From positions 18,001 through 82,000 of the forward strand of contig JBBQCI010000005.1 of NCBI GenBank assembly GCA_038318565.1: a stretch of 64,000 nucleotides of DNA. The letters are read 5' to 3'. Positions 52,235-60,162 of the stretch are shown here, piece after piece. Position numbers and translations under genes: made by a program. Position 1 is the stretch's first letter. Each line of letters opens with the position of its first letter. Below the pieces are notes generated by a model, which worked only from the letters and a program-made list of their open reading frames with translations, searched no databases and was not told the DNA's origin. This DNA comes from UBA11346 sp038318565 (GTDB lineage: Bacteria; Planctomycetota; UBA11346).

Positions 52235-54862
52235 ATGCGCCAGTTGCTCCTCGTCCTCGCCTTGGGCGGCCTCGCCGCGGGCGAGCCTGCTCCGCCATCC
52301 ATGCACTGGAGCCTCGACGGCGAGGGCGCGTGCAGCGCTCCACTCAAGCCGCTTGGTGCTGGGCCGGAGCTGTCGCCCAAGGGCGAGGGCCTGGTGTACG
52401 ACGCCAAGGAACTGCCGGCGAAGTACATCTACGACCCGCAGGCGAAGAAGAGCCGCGAGGACAAGGGCTCGCTGCGCGTGACCGAGAAGGGCTGGCTGGA
52501 GGCCGCTTTTGCGGCGGCGCAGAGGCCGGGTGGCAGCTTCACCATCGAGTGCTTTGCCAAGCCGGCGAAGGAGAATCGCCGACGTGAGTGGGTGCTCGGC
52601 AAGAGCCGCGCTGGCGAGGGCGGCGGTCTAGCGGCGATGAGCTTCGACCGGCTCGGGCAGTGGAATCAGACCTACGTTAGCGGGCTCTTCGCCACGGTCG
52701 GTGGCGGCGAAGAGGGCGGCAGCGTTGGCCACTACGTCACCAGCGCCAGGCTGGACCAGAACAACCTCTGGTGGCGGCATCTTGCCATCGTTTACGACGC
52801 AGAAGCCAAGACTGTCAGCGCGTATGGCGACTACTGGCTGAGCTGGACCCGCAAGGTCGACAAGCCGCTCACTTGGGACGAGGCCCCGCTCTGTCTGGGT
52901 GGGCGCTCCGCCAGCGACGCTCTCGACGGCTGGGTGGACGAGTTGCGCGTCAGCGCTCAGGCGTTGAAGCCCGCCGGCTTCCTGCGCGCGGTGGACAGCC
53001 CACTCCAGGGCGTGAGCTTCGAGAGCACCGGTGGTCTACTGCCTGCTTCGAGCGGCGCCATTGACGCCAAGGCTTGCTTCGGCCTAGTCGGCGACGGGAA
53101 CACTGACGACACCAAAGCGTTCCAGAAAGCCCTGCGCGAGATCGGCGACAAGCAGCCCGCCCATCTCTTCACGCTCCAGCTTGCGCCCGGCACCTACCTG
53201 GTCAGTGACGTGGTGCAGATGAATCGCTTCTGCGTGCTGCAGGGCGCCGGTCGCGACAAGACCGTGATCAAGCTCGTCGACAAGGCGGCGAAGTACCAGA
53301 ATGCCAAGCAACCGCTGGCGGTTTTGCGCTGTTCCAGCACCTGGAGTCGCGCCGAGGACAGCTATGGCGGGGGCACCAACGGCAGCTCGATCGGGCTCTG
53401 GGCCTTCGATTTCGCGGTGGACACCGGCACGGGCAATCCCGGCGCCAAGGCCATGGAATACCACAGCAACAACATCGGCGGCATGGAGCGTATCGACCTG
53501 CGCTCGGGCGACGGCGCCGGAGTCACCGGGCTCGACCTCACGTTCAAGACCGCGGGCCCTTCGCTGATCAAGGACGTCTCGATCACCGGCTTCGATCGCG
53601 GCGTACACCTGAAGTTCCAGGAATACAGCCAGACCATCGAGGACCTGCGGCTCAAGGGTCAGAAGCAGGTCGGCATCCTCAACGAGGGTAACATCATCGG
53701 CATCCGCCACCTGACGAGCGACAACACGGTGCCGGCGCTGATCGGCCGGGGCGGCAACAGCATGTGCGTGCTGCTCGACAGCGAACTTAAGGGCGGTGGC
53801 AAGGACGCCGCGGCGATCGAGAGCGAGGGCGGGCTCTACTGCCGGGCGGTGAAGGTCGCCGGCTACGGAGCCAGCATCCGCAAGAAGGAGGAGTTCTGGT
53901 CGGCCTGGAACAAGCGCGACAAGGTCGAGGAGCGGCCCGAGGTGAAGGGCGATATCGCCGAGTACGTCGGCGACCGGCCGATCCTGCCTCGTGGTGGCGA
54001 GGCGACCTCGCTCAAGCTGCCGGTAGAGAACACCCCGGTGGTGGCCTGGGGCGATCCGGCCAAGGACTGGGTGAACATCCAGGACTTCGCGGCCAAGAAG
54101 AACGGCGAGGACTGGGGCCCGGCCATCCAGGCCGCCATCGATTCCGGGGCCAAGACCGTGCTCTTCCCCAACAGCATCTACAAGGTCGGGGCGCCAGTGC
54201 AGCTGCGCGGCAAGGTCGAGCGCTTGATGGGCATGTGCCGAGGCAGCATCGTGCAGCTCGATCCCAAGGCCGGCGCGCCCAGCTTGATAGTCGCCGAGGC
54301 CGACGCCAAACGCACCTATCATATCGAACGCCTCGACATCGGCAGCCTGCTCCACCAGGGCGCAGCCACCTTGGTGATCCGCCACGCCACTCCGCAGACC
54401 TACCGCACGGCGGCGGGCTGCGGCAAACTCTTCATGGAGGACGTCGAGGGCTGCGACTACCACTTCGACCACCCACAGCAGGTGTGGGTGCGCCAGTGGA
54501 ATCCCGAGGAGCACGGCGAGGGCCCAAACATCGAGAGCGCCGGAGCCACCATCTGGGCCCTGGGGTTCAAGACCGAGTACGATTCGTCGAAGCTCTGGGC
54601 CAGCGCTGGCGCGAAGACCGAAATTCTCGCCAGCTTTATTTATCCGGTGGTGGGCGGCATCCCCGATACCCGTCCCGTTTTCAAAAACGTGGACTCCTCG
54701 ATGAGCTTCGTTGGCGGCAATGCGATCTACAGCGCCGGACACGATCTGTGGTTTTGGGACAAGCAGGGCGAGGACCTCAAGGAGACGCGCAACAAGGACA
54801 CCAAGCAGGCGGGTAGCCGCTTTCGCGTCGACCTGTACGTGAGCAGGCCGGGGAAGCCGTAG
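52235..54862 (+). CDS. secreted LamG-domain pectate-lyase-like beta-helix protein
   Basis: 875 residues. Signal peptide (MRQLLLVLALGGLAA, then GEPAP). About residues 20-265 form a LamG/concanavalin-like domain (MHWSLDGEGA, LWWRHLAIVYDAEAKTVSAY, LDGWVDELRVSAQAL). Two Pectate_lyase_3-type beta-helix halves follow: FGLVGDGNTDDTKAFQKAL with LAPGTYLVSDVV, and WGPAIQAAIDSGAKTVLFPN. It should bind and perhaps cleave an acidic polysaccharide outside the cell. ATG 52235 follows GGAG. It is paralogous to the protein at 5748-7574, which lacks LamG. Operator B lies in its promoter region, and the GH31 gene follows after 96 bases, probably on the same transcript. Confidence 0.9.
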   Translation: MRQLLLVLALGGLAAGEPAPPSMHWSLDGEGACSAPLKPLGAGPELSPKGEGLVYDAKELPAKYIYDPQAKKSREDKGSLRVTEKGWLEAAFAAAQRPGGSFTIECFAKPAKENRRREWVLGKSRAGEGGGLAAMSFDRLGQWNQTYVSGLFATVGGGEEGGSVGHYVTSARLDQNNLWWRHLAIVYDAEAKTVSAYGDYWLSWTRKVDKPLTWDEAPLCLGGRSASDALDGWVDELRVSAQALKPAGFLRAVDSPLQGVSFESTGGLLPASSGAIDAKACFGLVGDGNTDDTKAFQKALREIGDKQPAHLFTLQLAPGTYLVSDVVQMNRFCVLQGAGRDKTVIKLVDKAAKYQNAKQPLAVLRCSSTWSRAEDSYGGGTNGSSIGLWAFDFAVDTGTGNPGAKAMEYHSNNIGGMERIDLRSGDGAGVTGLDLTFKTAGPSLIKDVSITGFDRGVHLKFQEYSQTIEDLRLKGQKQVGILNEGNIIGIRHLTSDNTVPALIGRGGNSMCVLLDSELKGGGKDAAAIESEGGLYCRAVKVAGYGASIRKKEEFWSAWNKRDKVEERPEVKGDIAEYVGDRPILPRGGEATSLKLPVENTPVVAWGDPAKDWVNIQDFAAKKNGEDWGPAIQAAIDSGAKTVLFPNSIYKVGAPVQLRGKVERLMGMCRGSIVQLDPKAGAPSLIVAEADAKRTYHIERLDIGSLLHQGAATLVIRHATPQTYRTAAGCGKLFMEDVEGCDYHFDHPQQVWVRQWNPEEHGEGPNIESAGATIWALGFKTEYDSSKLWASAGAKTEILASFIYPVVGGIPDTRPVFKNVDSSMSFVGGNAIYSAGHDLWFWDKQGEDLKETRNKDTKQAGSRFRVDLYVSRPGKP

Positions 54863-54958
54863 GAGGTGATCGCCGCCGGCGGTTACGCCCAAGCTCTCCC
54901 CATTCACCATCAGCGGTCCGCTCTAGCATTTCTCTCCAGTCCCTAGCGTCAGCCAACT

Positions 54959-57256
54959 ATGAAAAACCTAAATCGTTTTGCCTACGATCTGCTCGACCTG
55001 GAGCAGTCCGCCCACACCGGCGATCTGCTCTGGCGACCAGGCCCGCCGACGGCGGTGCTGGCTGGCGCCGAGGGTGTGCGGCTGAGCGTCCCCTTCACCG
55101 CTTACACCTGCCAGGCGGGGGACGCCAAATTCCAACAGGTCAAGGACCTGGCGCCCCGCAGCCACCAACTGCTCGTGCGCGCCTATGGCGATTCCATCCT
55201 GCGTATCAGCGCTGATTTTGCCGGTGTCCTGCCGGCAGACGCCAACAACCCCATGCTGGAGATGGCAGCGGACCTCTGCCAGGTCCCGTTGACGGTGCAG
55301 GCCATCGCTGACGGCTGGCAGGTTCACGACGCCCAGGGCCGTCTGCGCCTGGAGCTGAAAACCACCCAGCGCCCCATCCGGCACTGGAGCGATCTGCTCG
55401 CAGCACCGGCGATCGGTTTCGTCGCCACCGTCTATCCCGACGGTATCACCGCCCTGCCCTTCATGGACAGCGACACATTCTTCCCCACGCAGGTGGAGTC
55501 GGTGCCTCTCGGCTACGTTAGCGGCCCTGATGGCGTCGCTACACGAGCCCTCTTCTCGCTTCATGCCAGACCGGATGAAAAGTTCGCCGGCACTGGCGAA
55601 CGCTTTGCGCGCATGGACCTCGCGGGCTCTACCCTGGTGCTGGAGAACATGGACGGCCTCGGGGTGAACAACCGGCGCTGCTACAAGAACGTGCCGTTCT
55701 ATCTGTCGAGCCGCGGCTACGGCGTGCTGCTGCTCACCAGTGCCCACCTTCGTCTGTCGCTCGCCGACGTTTCGACCCGGGCCAGCCAGGCGCTGGTCAA
55801 ACAGGGGGCCATCGACCTCGTGCTCTTCGGCGGAGCCGGGGCGGCGAACCCGCTGGAGCGCATCCTGTGCGACTACCGTCGCCTCACCGGCTTCCCTCAC
55901 GACGTTCCGCGCTGGTCCTACGGCACCTGGATGAGCCGCATGACCTACTTCAGCGACGCCGAGACCCGCGGCATCGCCAGCCGTTTACGGGATGAGAAAT
56001 TCCCCTGCGACGTCCTCCACCTCGACACCGGCTGGTTCCGCAAGGACTGGAAGTGCGAGTGGGAGTTCAGCCCGGAGCGCTTCCCCGATCCCGCCGGCTA
56101 CATGGCGTGGATGGGCGAGCATGGCTACCGTATTTCGCTCTGGCAATACCCACGGGTGTCGAGCGGCACCAAGCATTTCGAGCAAGCCACCCGCGAGGGC
56201 TGGATCACCCGCCAGACCGACGCGGTGGGCGGCTCGAACTTCAGCGACAGTATCCAGTACGAGGGCCACATCGACTTCACCAACCCGGCGGCGGTGCAGT
56301 GGTACCAGGGCCTGATCGCGGACCTCATCCGTCTCGGCGCCAAGGTGATCAAAACCGACTTCGGCGAGGACATCGACATGAACGCCCGCTACGCCGGCAT
56401 GCCGGCGCAGCTGCTGCACAACCTCTACGGCGTGCTCTACCAGAAGGCCGCCTTCGAGATCACCGACAAGCTCACCGGTGAGCCCCTGATCTGGGCCCGG
56501 GCCGGCTGGACCGGCGCCCAGCGCTACCCCATCCACTGGGGCGGCGACTGTGCTTGCAGCTGGGACGGCCTCGCCGGCAGCCTGCGTGGAGGGCTCCATC
56601 TCGGCCTCTCGGGCTTCGCCTTCTGGAGCCACGACGTGCCCGGCTTCCACGGCTTGCCCGACTTCATGAACCACCGGCCCAGCGACGCGCTCTACCTGCG
56701 CTGGACTCAGTTCGGCGTCTTTAGTTCGCACCTGCGCTACCACGGCACCAGCGCCCGGGAACCCTACGAGTACCCAGCGGTGGCGGATACGGTGCGCGGG
56801 TGGCTGAACCTGCGCTACGCCCTCATCCCCTACCTCATGGCCCAGGGCGCCAAGGCGGTGCGCAGCGGCTTTCCGATCCTGCGCGCCCTGGTCCTGCACG
56901 ACGCCCGCGATCCCCAGTGCTGGGGCATCAGCGACCAGTTCCTCTGTGGCGACGACCTGCTGGTGGCGCCCGTGATGAACGACGAGGGGGTCCGTGACGT
57001 CTACCTGCCCGCCGGCGAGTGGGTCGACCTGTGGAGCGGCATCAAGGAAACCGGCGGCCGCTGGCTGCGGGACGTCCGATCGCCCCTGGAACGCATCCCG
57101 GTCTTTGTCCGCCACGGCGCCCGCCTGCCGGTCTATCCCGAAGTGGTGCAGTGCACCGATGAGATGGACATGGCCAAGGTGCTGACGCTCAGCGTTGACG
57201 ACAGTTACCGCGGTCTGGCTGCGTCGGTGTTGGGACGGATGAGCGGGTTGGAGTAA
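54959..57256 (+). CDS. GH31 alpha-xylosidase / alpha-glucosidase
   Basis: 765 residues without a signal peptide, so cytosolic. It has the GH31 barrel: DVLHLDTGWF, the nucleophile Asp in VIKTDFGEDID (same as KTDFGE of the alpha-xylosidase YicI), WARAGWTGAQRYP, then IHWGGDCACSWDGL with the acid/base Asp, and GFAFWSHDVPGF. The N-terminal beta domain has FAGTGERFARMDL. KTDFGE rather than WxDMNE points to the alpha-xylosidase-like subgroup. It would trim oligosaccharides imported after extracellular cleavage. The first 96 bases upstream hold no operator, so it is probably transcribed with the LamG protein gene. Confidence 0.93.
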   Translation: MKNLNRFAYDLLDLEQSAHTGDLLWRPGPPTAVLAGAEGVRLSVPFTAYTCQAGDAKFQQVKDLAPRSHQLLVRAYGDSILRISADFAGVLPADANNPMLEMAADLCQVPLTVQAIADGWQVHDAQGRLRLELKTTQRPIRHWSDLLAAPAIGFVATVYPDGITALPFMDSDTFFPTQVESVPLGYVSGPDGVATRALFSLHARPDEKFAGTGERFARMDLAGSTLVLENMDGLGVNNRRCYKNVPFYLSSRGYGVLLLTSAHLRLSLADVSTRASQALVKQGAIDLVLFGGAGAANPLERILCDYRRLTGFPHDVPRWSYGTWMSRMTYFSDAETRGIASRLRDEKFPCDVLHLDTGWFRKDWKCEWEFSPERFPDPAGYMAWMGEHGYRISLWQYPRVSSGTKHFEQATREGWITRQTDAVGGSNFSDSIQYEGHIDFTNPAAVQWYQGLIADLIRLGAKVIKTDFGEDIDMNARYAGMPAQLLHNLYGVLYQKAAFEITDKLTGEPLIWARAGWTGAQRYPIHWGGDCACSWDGLAGSLRGGLHLGLSGFAFWSHDVPGFHGLPDFMNHRPSDALYLRWTQFGVFSSHLRYHGTSAREPYEYPAVADTVRGWLNLRYALIPYLMAQGAKAVRSGFPILRALVLHDARDPQCWGISDQFLCGDDLLVAPVMNDEGVRDVYLPAGEWVDLWSGIKETGGRWLRDVRSPLERIPVFVRHGARLPVYPEVVQCTDEMDMAKVLTLSVDDSYRGLAASVLGRMSGLE

Positions 57257-57392
57257 GCCCACGCCATCGGTTTCGTGATGTCGGGGAGTATACACGAAGC
57301 CATACCCAACGGGGTGCGTTCAGGCACGGTTTCAAGCCTATTGTGTATCATCCGGCCGTGTCGACATCTCGAAAAATATCAAAATAAGCCTT

Positions 57393-57408
57393 TGTGTCAC
57401 GAGACAAT
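57393..57408. promoter_or_regulatory. LacI-type operator C
   Basis: TGTGTCACGAGACAAT, 13 of 16 bases identical to operator A and 12 of 16 to operator B. It lies in an AT-rich promoter-like stretch (57370-57420) 47 bases before the ATG at 57455. The same AGTAACAATA string found here also occurs before the pectate-lyase-like gene at 5748, possibly a shared -10 element. Confidence 0.78.
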
Positions 57409-57454
57409 AGTAACAATACGCTTCTAGGGCCGGGCCACACACCTGGAGGCATGC

Positions 57455-57823
57455 ATGGACATGTTGCGTGACATGTTGCGTGACATGTTGCGTGACCGGT
57501 TGGATCGGACGGTTGTCCGTTTGAGCTCGCTCATCAGCAACATTGGCGCCAGCCGGCGCGGGGTGACCGCGAAGGCGGAGTTGGTCATCAACCAGGTTGC
57601 CTTGGCCGGGGCGCCGGTGGCGACCGGCCGCGACAGCTCGGTCGTGCATATCGGCGACAGCCACCTGCGGGTGTTCTCGATCTGCCTGCTCGGCAGCGGT
57701 GGCGACGGCCCGCGCGAGACACGGGATCGACGCGGCGACCGCCTCGCCGGCAAGCGTTGCGTGGTGTGTCGGACGCTGACCGAATCCGACGCCGCCAGGA
57801 AGCGCATCGCGGTGCTGCCATGA
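57455..57823 (+). CDS. unknown 122-residue protein coupled to the GDSL esterase gene
   Basis: Starts MDMLRDMLRDMLRDRLDR, encoded by a 12-base tandem repeat, giving an amphipathic charged helix. A beta-rich part follows (VTAKAELVINQVALAG, VVHIGDSHLRVFSICLLG), then a Arg/Asp-rich linker, and CVVCRTLTESDAARKR near the end. Family unknown. GGAGG lies 5 bases before ATG 57455, third codon positions are almost all G or C, and the stop overlaps the next ATG as ATGA, all of which support a real gene. Operator C precedes it, so it would belong to the LacI-controlled set. Confidence 0.65.
   Translation: MDMLRDMLRDMLRDRLDRTVVRLSSLISNIGASRRGVTAKAELVINQVALAGAPVATGRDSSVVHIGDSHLRVFSICLLGSGGDGPRETRDRRGDRLAGKRCVVCRTLTESDAARKRIAVLP
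57458..57493 (+). repeat. 12-base tandem repeat at the start of the small gene
   Basis: Three exact copies of GACATGTTGCGT plus a degenerate fourth, encoding DMLR units directly after the start codon. Each unit contains an in-frame ATG, so several internal starts exist. Confidence 0.95.
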
Positions 57824-58479
57824 GTCCTACCGTGGTGGTGTGCATCGGCGACAGCATCACCTTCGGCAACCGTGAGCTCGGCGGCGAGCCCTATCCCGAC
57901 CGCCTGCAGGCGCTGCTCGGTGCGTCCTTCCGCGTGGTCAACGCTGGAATGAACGGCGGCGGCATCGTCCCGAGCGATCGGCAGGTCTACCATGGCGGTG
58001 AGGAGTGGCGGCGGGCGATGGCCGCCGGCGGCGACATCCTGGTGGTGATGCTCGGGACCAACGACACAGCGCCGTGGAACCACGCCGGCAATCCGTTGTT
58101 CGCCTCCTCCTATGCCACCTTCATCGACGAACTCCGCGCCCTGTCCCCGAGGTCGCAGGTGGTCCTGTGTACCCCGCCGCCGATCGACACCTCCTTCCCG
58201 GGCATCGATGCACCGCATAGCACGATCCTAGGCGGCCTGATCGTACCGGTGATTATTGGCATGGCGGCAGAGGCAGGGCTGCCGCTCATCGACGTGTACG
58301 CCGCCCTAGCCACGCGCAGCGGCTGGCTCGCCGATGGCGTCCATCCCAACGACTGCGGCAATCGCTTGCTGGCCGAGACGGTGCACGCCGGATTGGGCCG
58401 CCTCCGGCTTCCCATATCGATGTGTGATACGCCAGAACAAGATCAGCAAGGCACTTCATCAAGGTTCATTAGCTCGTGA
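57820..58479 (+). CDS. SGNH/GDSL-type esterase
   Basis: 219 residues, no signal peptide. Block I has the nucleophile in VVCIGDSITFGN, block III is VVMLGTNDTAPWN, and block V is ADGVHPND with the catalytic Asp and His. The block II glycine lies in NAGMNGGGI. Such enzymes often remove acetyl groups from plant-type polysaccharides or their fragments, which fits the neighbouring beta-helix and GH31 genes; the exact substrate is inference. ATG 57820 overlaps the previous stop (ATGA). The gap to the next gene (58480-58636) carries a 12-base repeat and a weak operator-like half-site. Confidence 0.9.
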   Translation: MSPTVVVCIGDSITFGNRELGGEPYPDRLQALLGASFRVVNAGMNGGGIVPSDRQVYHGGEEWRRAMAAGGDILVVMLGTNDTAPWNHAGNPLFASSYATFIDELRALSPRSQVVLCTPPPIDTSFPGIDAPHSTILGGLIVPVIIGMAAEAGLPLIDVYAALATRSGWLADGVHPNDCGNRLLAETVHAGLGRLRLPISMCDTPEQDQQGTSSRFISS

Positions 58480-58537
58480 CACTCCATTGATAAGACCCCA
58501 TATGCCGACACTGCAACATGATCATGGACGACAGCGT

Positions 58538-58585
58538 GGCCATCCGAAGGGCCATGCGAAGGGCGATCCGAAGGGCGATCCGAAG
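58538..58585 (+). repeat. 12-base tandem repeat before the first pseudopilin gene
   Basis: Four copies of GGC-SAT-SCG-AAG (GGCCATCCGAAG and close variants), about 50 bases before ATG 58637. In the pseudopilin frame they would read HPKG/DPKG, and in another frame AIRR/AMRR. They lie in the leader if translation starts at 58637, or in an extended N-terminus if it starts at ATG 58502. Confidence 0.9.
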
Positions 58586-58636
58586 GGCCATTGCAGGGCC
58601 CCTTTCATCTCCGGCTGGGGCGCCTATGATGGCGAC

Positions 58637-59227
58637 ATGGAACAGTCGGCAGACACGTGCCAGCTCCGTGGCCGGCGCACCACAACCGCCTTCACCCTGA
58701 TCGAGCTAATCGTCGTGATCGCGATCATCCTCAGTCTCATGGGCCTGGGCATCCCCGTCTACAATGTGCTTATACGCAATAACCGGACCAGCCAGACCCA
58801 GGCTCTCGTTGTGGCGATTGCCGGCGCCATGGATGCCTACCGCGTGCAGCAGTGGACGGTGTGGGATGCCACCGCGGGGCGCAGCCGAGCCTATCGGATT
58901 TGGGATTGGAACGAGGACGGCCTGATCGATGGTCGGCCGGCCGACGAGGAGCCAGCCATCACCGCGACCGCGCACGCCCACCACGCCCTGTACCGCAGCG
59001 GCTATCTCGGCGCTGTCGAGATGCTCGCGCTACCGGTCGGCCCGGGGCGCGCCGATGCCGCCGGCCGACCGCTTGATGCGTGGAAGCGGCCCTTCCACAT
59101 CACTCAGGCGGCCGGCGTCTACGGCAGTTCGCCGTTCGGCATCTGGTCACTTGGTGCTGACGGCCTTGACGGACCGCCCGGATCACCGGCAGCTGCCGAC
59201 AACCCGCACTCGTGGAGGGCGCGCTGA
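58637..59227 (+). CDS. pseudopilin, GspG-like (major type)
   Basis: 196 residues. A hydrophilic leader (MEQSADTCQLRGRRTTTA) is followed by FTLIELIVVIAIILSLMGLG, the class III prepilin signal with the +5 Glu and hydrophobic helix. The C-terminal part (PLDAWKRPFHI, GIWSLGADGLDG) is the GspG-like segment that ends in a calcium-site-type loop. It should be cut by a prepilin peptidase and join a type II secretion or pilus-like filament. ATG 58637 gives a short leader; ATG 58502 would add a repeat-encoded stretch. Its TGA overlaps the next ATG (TGATG). First of five pseudopilin genes. Confidence 0.87.
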   Translation: MEQSADTCQLRGRRTTTAFTLIELIVVIAIILSLMGLGIPVYNVLIRNNRTSQTQALVVAIAGAMDAYRVQQWTVWDATAGRSRAYRIWDWNEDGLIDGRPADEEPAITATAHAHHALYRSGYLGAVEMLALPVGPGRADAAGRPLDAWKRPFHITQAAGVYGSSPFGIWSLGADGLDGPPGSPAAADNPHSWRAR

Positions 59228-60162
59228 TGGCACGCGGTTTCACTCTGATCGAGTTGCTGGCCGTGATCGGGATCATCCTGTTGCTCACCGGCCTGATCAT
59301 CGCTGCCGCCGGTCCGCTGATGCAGCAGGCTCGTCGGCAACGTAGCGGCGCGATCATCCAGACTCTCGGCGCCACCCTGGCGCAGTCGGCGGCAGATAGC
59401 GGCGGGCGCATCGAACCGGCCGAACATCCGCTGGCTGGCTCCGTGGCACCGCGCCCCGCCTTCGTTCGCGCCGGGGGCGCTTTACTGCCGGCTACCGGCG
59501 AGGCCCTGCGTGGCGTGGCGCCTGGGCAGCTCGACACCTCGTCCGACGACGTCCGTCTGCTCCTGCCCGACGACCGCTACGCCGAGACGGCGGTGCCGCT
59601 GCTCTACGGCCTTGATCGCGCTCGCATCGGCATCCTCGGCGCGCCCCGTCTCGAGGTGACCACCTACCGACGGCTGACTCTTGGTCGCGGCAAGACCAGC
59701 ACTCCGGCCAGCAGCGGCTTTCTCGTCGAACCGGACGCCGATACCGCCGAACACAATCGGGCGGTGCAGTCGCTGGTCAGCGAGGGTGCGCTCGCCGAAC
59801 TGACTGGCCTCGGCGCCATCTATACGCCAGCATCCGATACTGATCTCGCCTGGCAGAACCGAGTGGTGCGCGAACCGCTCTCCACCTCGAGGCAACCGCT
59901 CAGCCGCTTTCGCGATCCCGCGGACAGCACCTGGAAGACCTACCGCATACGTGGGATTGGTCTCTACGATGCTTGGGGCCGCGAGTTGCTCGTCAGCTTG
60001 GTGCGCGCCGGCGAGTACCGCATCGGCAGTGCCGGGGCGGACGGCTGCTTCGCCTGGAGTCCAGGCGGCGACGATGTCTTCCAGACCCCGCCAGCGGCCG
60101 CTGTTCCGACGGGGGACGACCGCGACGGCTCCCGCGACAACCTATGGTATCCCCTGCCATGA
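59227..60162 (+). CDS. pseudopilin, large unknown subtype
   Basis: 311 residues. MARGFTLIELLAVIGIILLL is the prepilin signal (cut after Gly, +5 Glu), with a long exported globular part that has no recognised subtype (DDVRLLLPDDRYAETAVPLL; ends GSAGADGCFAWSPGGDDVF). That ending resembles the GspG loop, so it may be a second GspG-like protein. ATG 59227 follows GGAGGG and overlaps the preceding stop. Its stop overlaps the next gene as ATGA. Confidence 0.85.
   Translation: MARGFTLIELLAVIGIILLLTGLIIAAAGPLMQQARRQRSGAIIQTLGATLAQSAADSGGRIEPAEHPLAGSVAPRPAFVRAGGALLPATGEALRGVAPGQLDTSSDDVRLLLPDDRYAETAVPLLYGLDRARIGILGAPRLEVTTYRRLTLGRGKTSTPASSGFLVEPDADTAEHNRAVQSLVSEGALAELTGLGAIYTPASDTDLAWQNRVVREPLSTSRQPLSRFRDPADSTWKTYRIRGIGLYDAWGRELLVSLVRAGEYRIGSAGADGCFAWSPGGDDVFQTPPAAAVPTGDDRDGSRDNLWYPLP

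Noticed and set aside
53084..54910. 608-codon minus-strand frame
   Set aside because: Antisense to the LamG-pectate-lyase-like gene; high GC third positions keep the opposite strand open, and there are no motifs.
55985..57295. 436-codon minus-strand frame
   Set aside because: Antisense to the GH31 gene, which has all catalytic motifs.
58470..58484. TTAGCTCGTGACAC-like half operator before the pseudopilin genes
   Set aside because: Only the right half fits (10 of 14 bases) and it overlaps the end of the esterase gene; too weak to claim LacI control of the pseudopilins.
58538..58585. CRISPR-like repeat array
   Set aside because: The units are 12 bases, adjacent without spacers and coding-like; the same holds for the repeats at 17512, 38394 and 57458.
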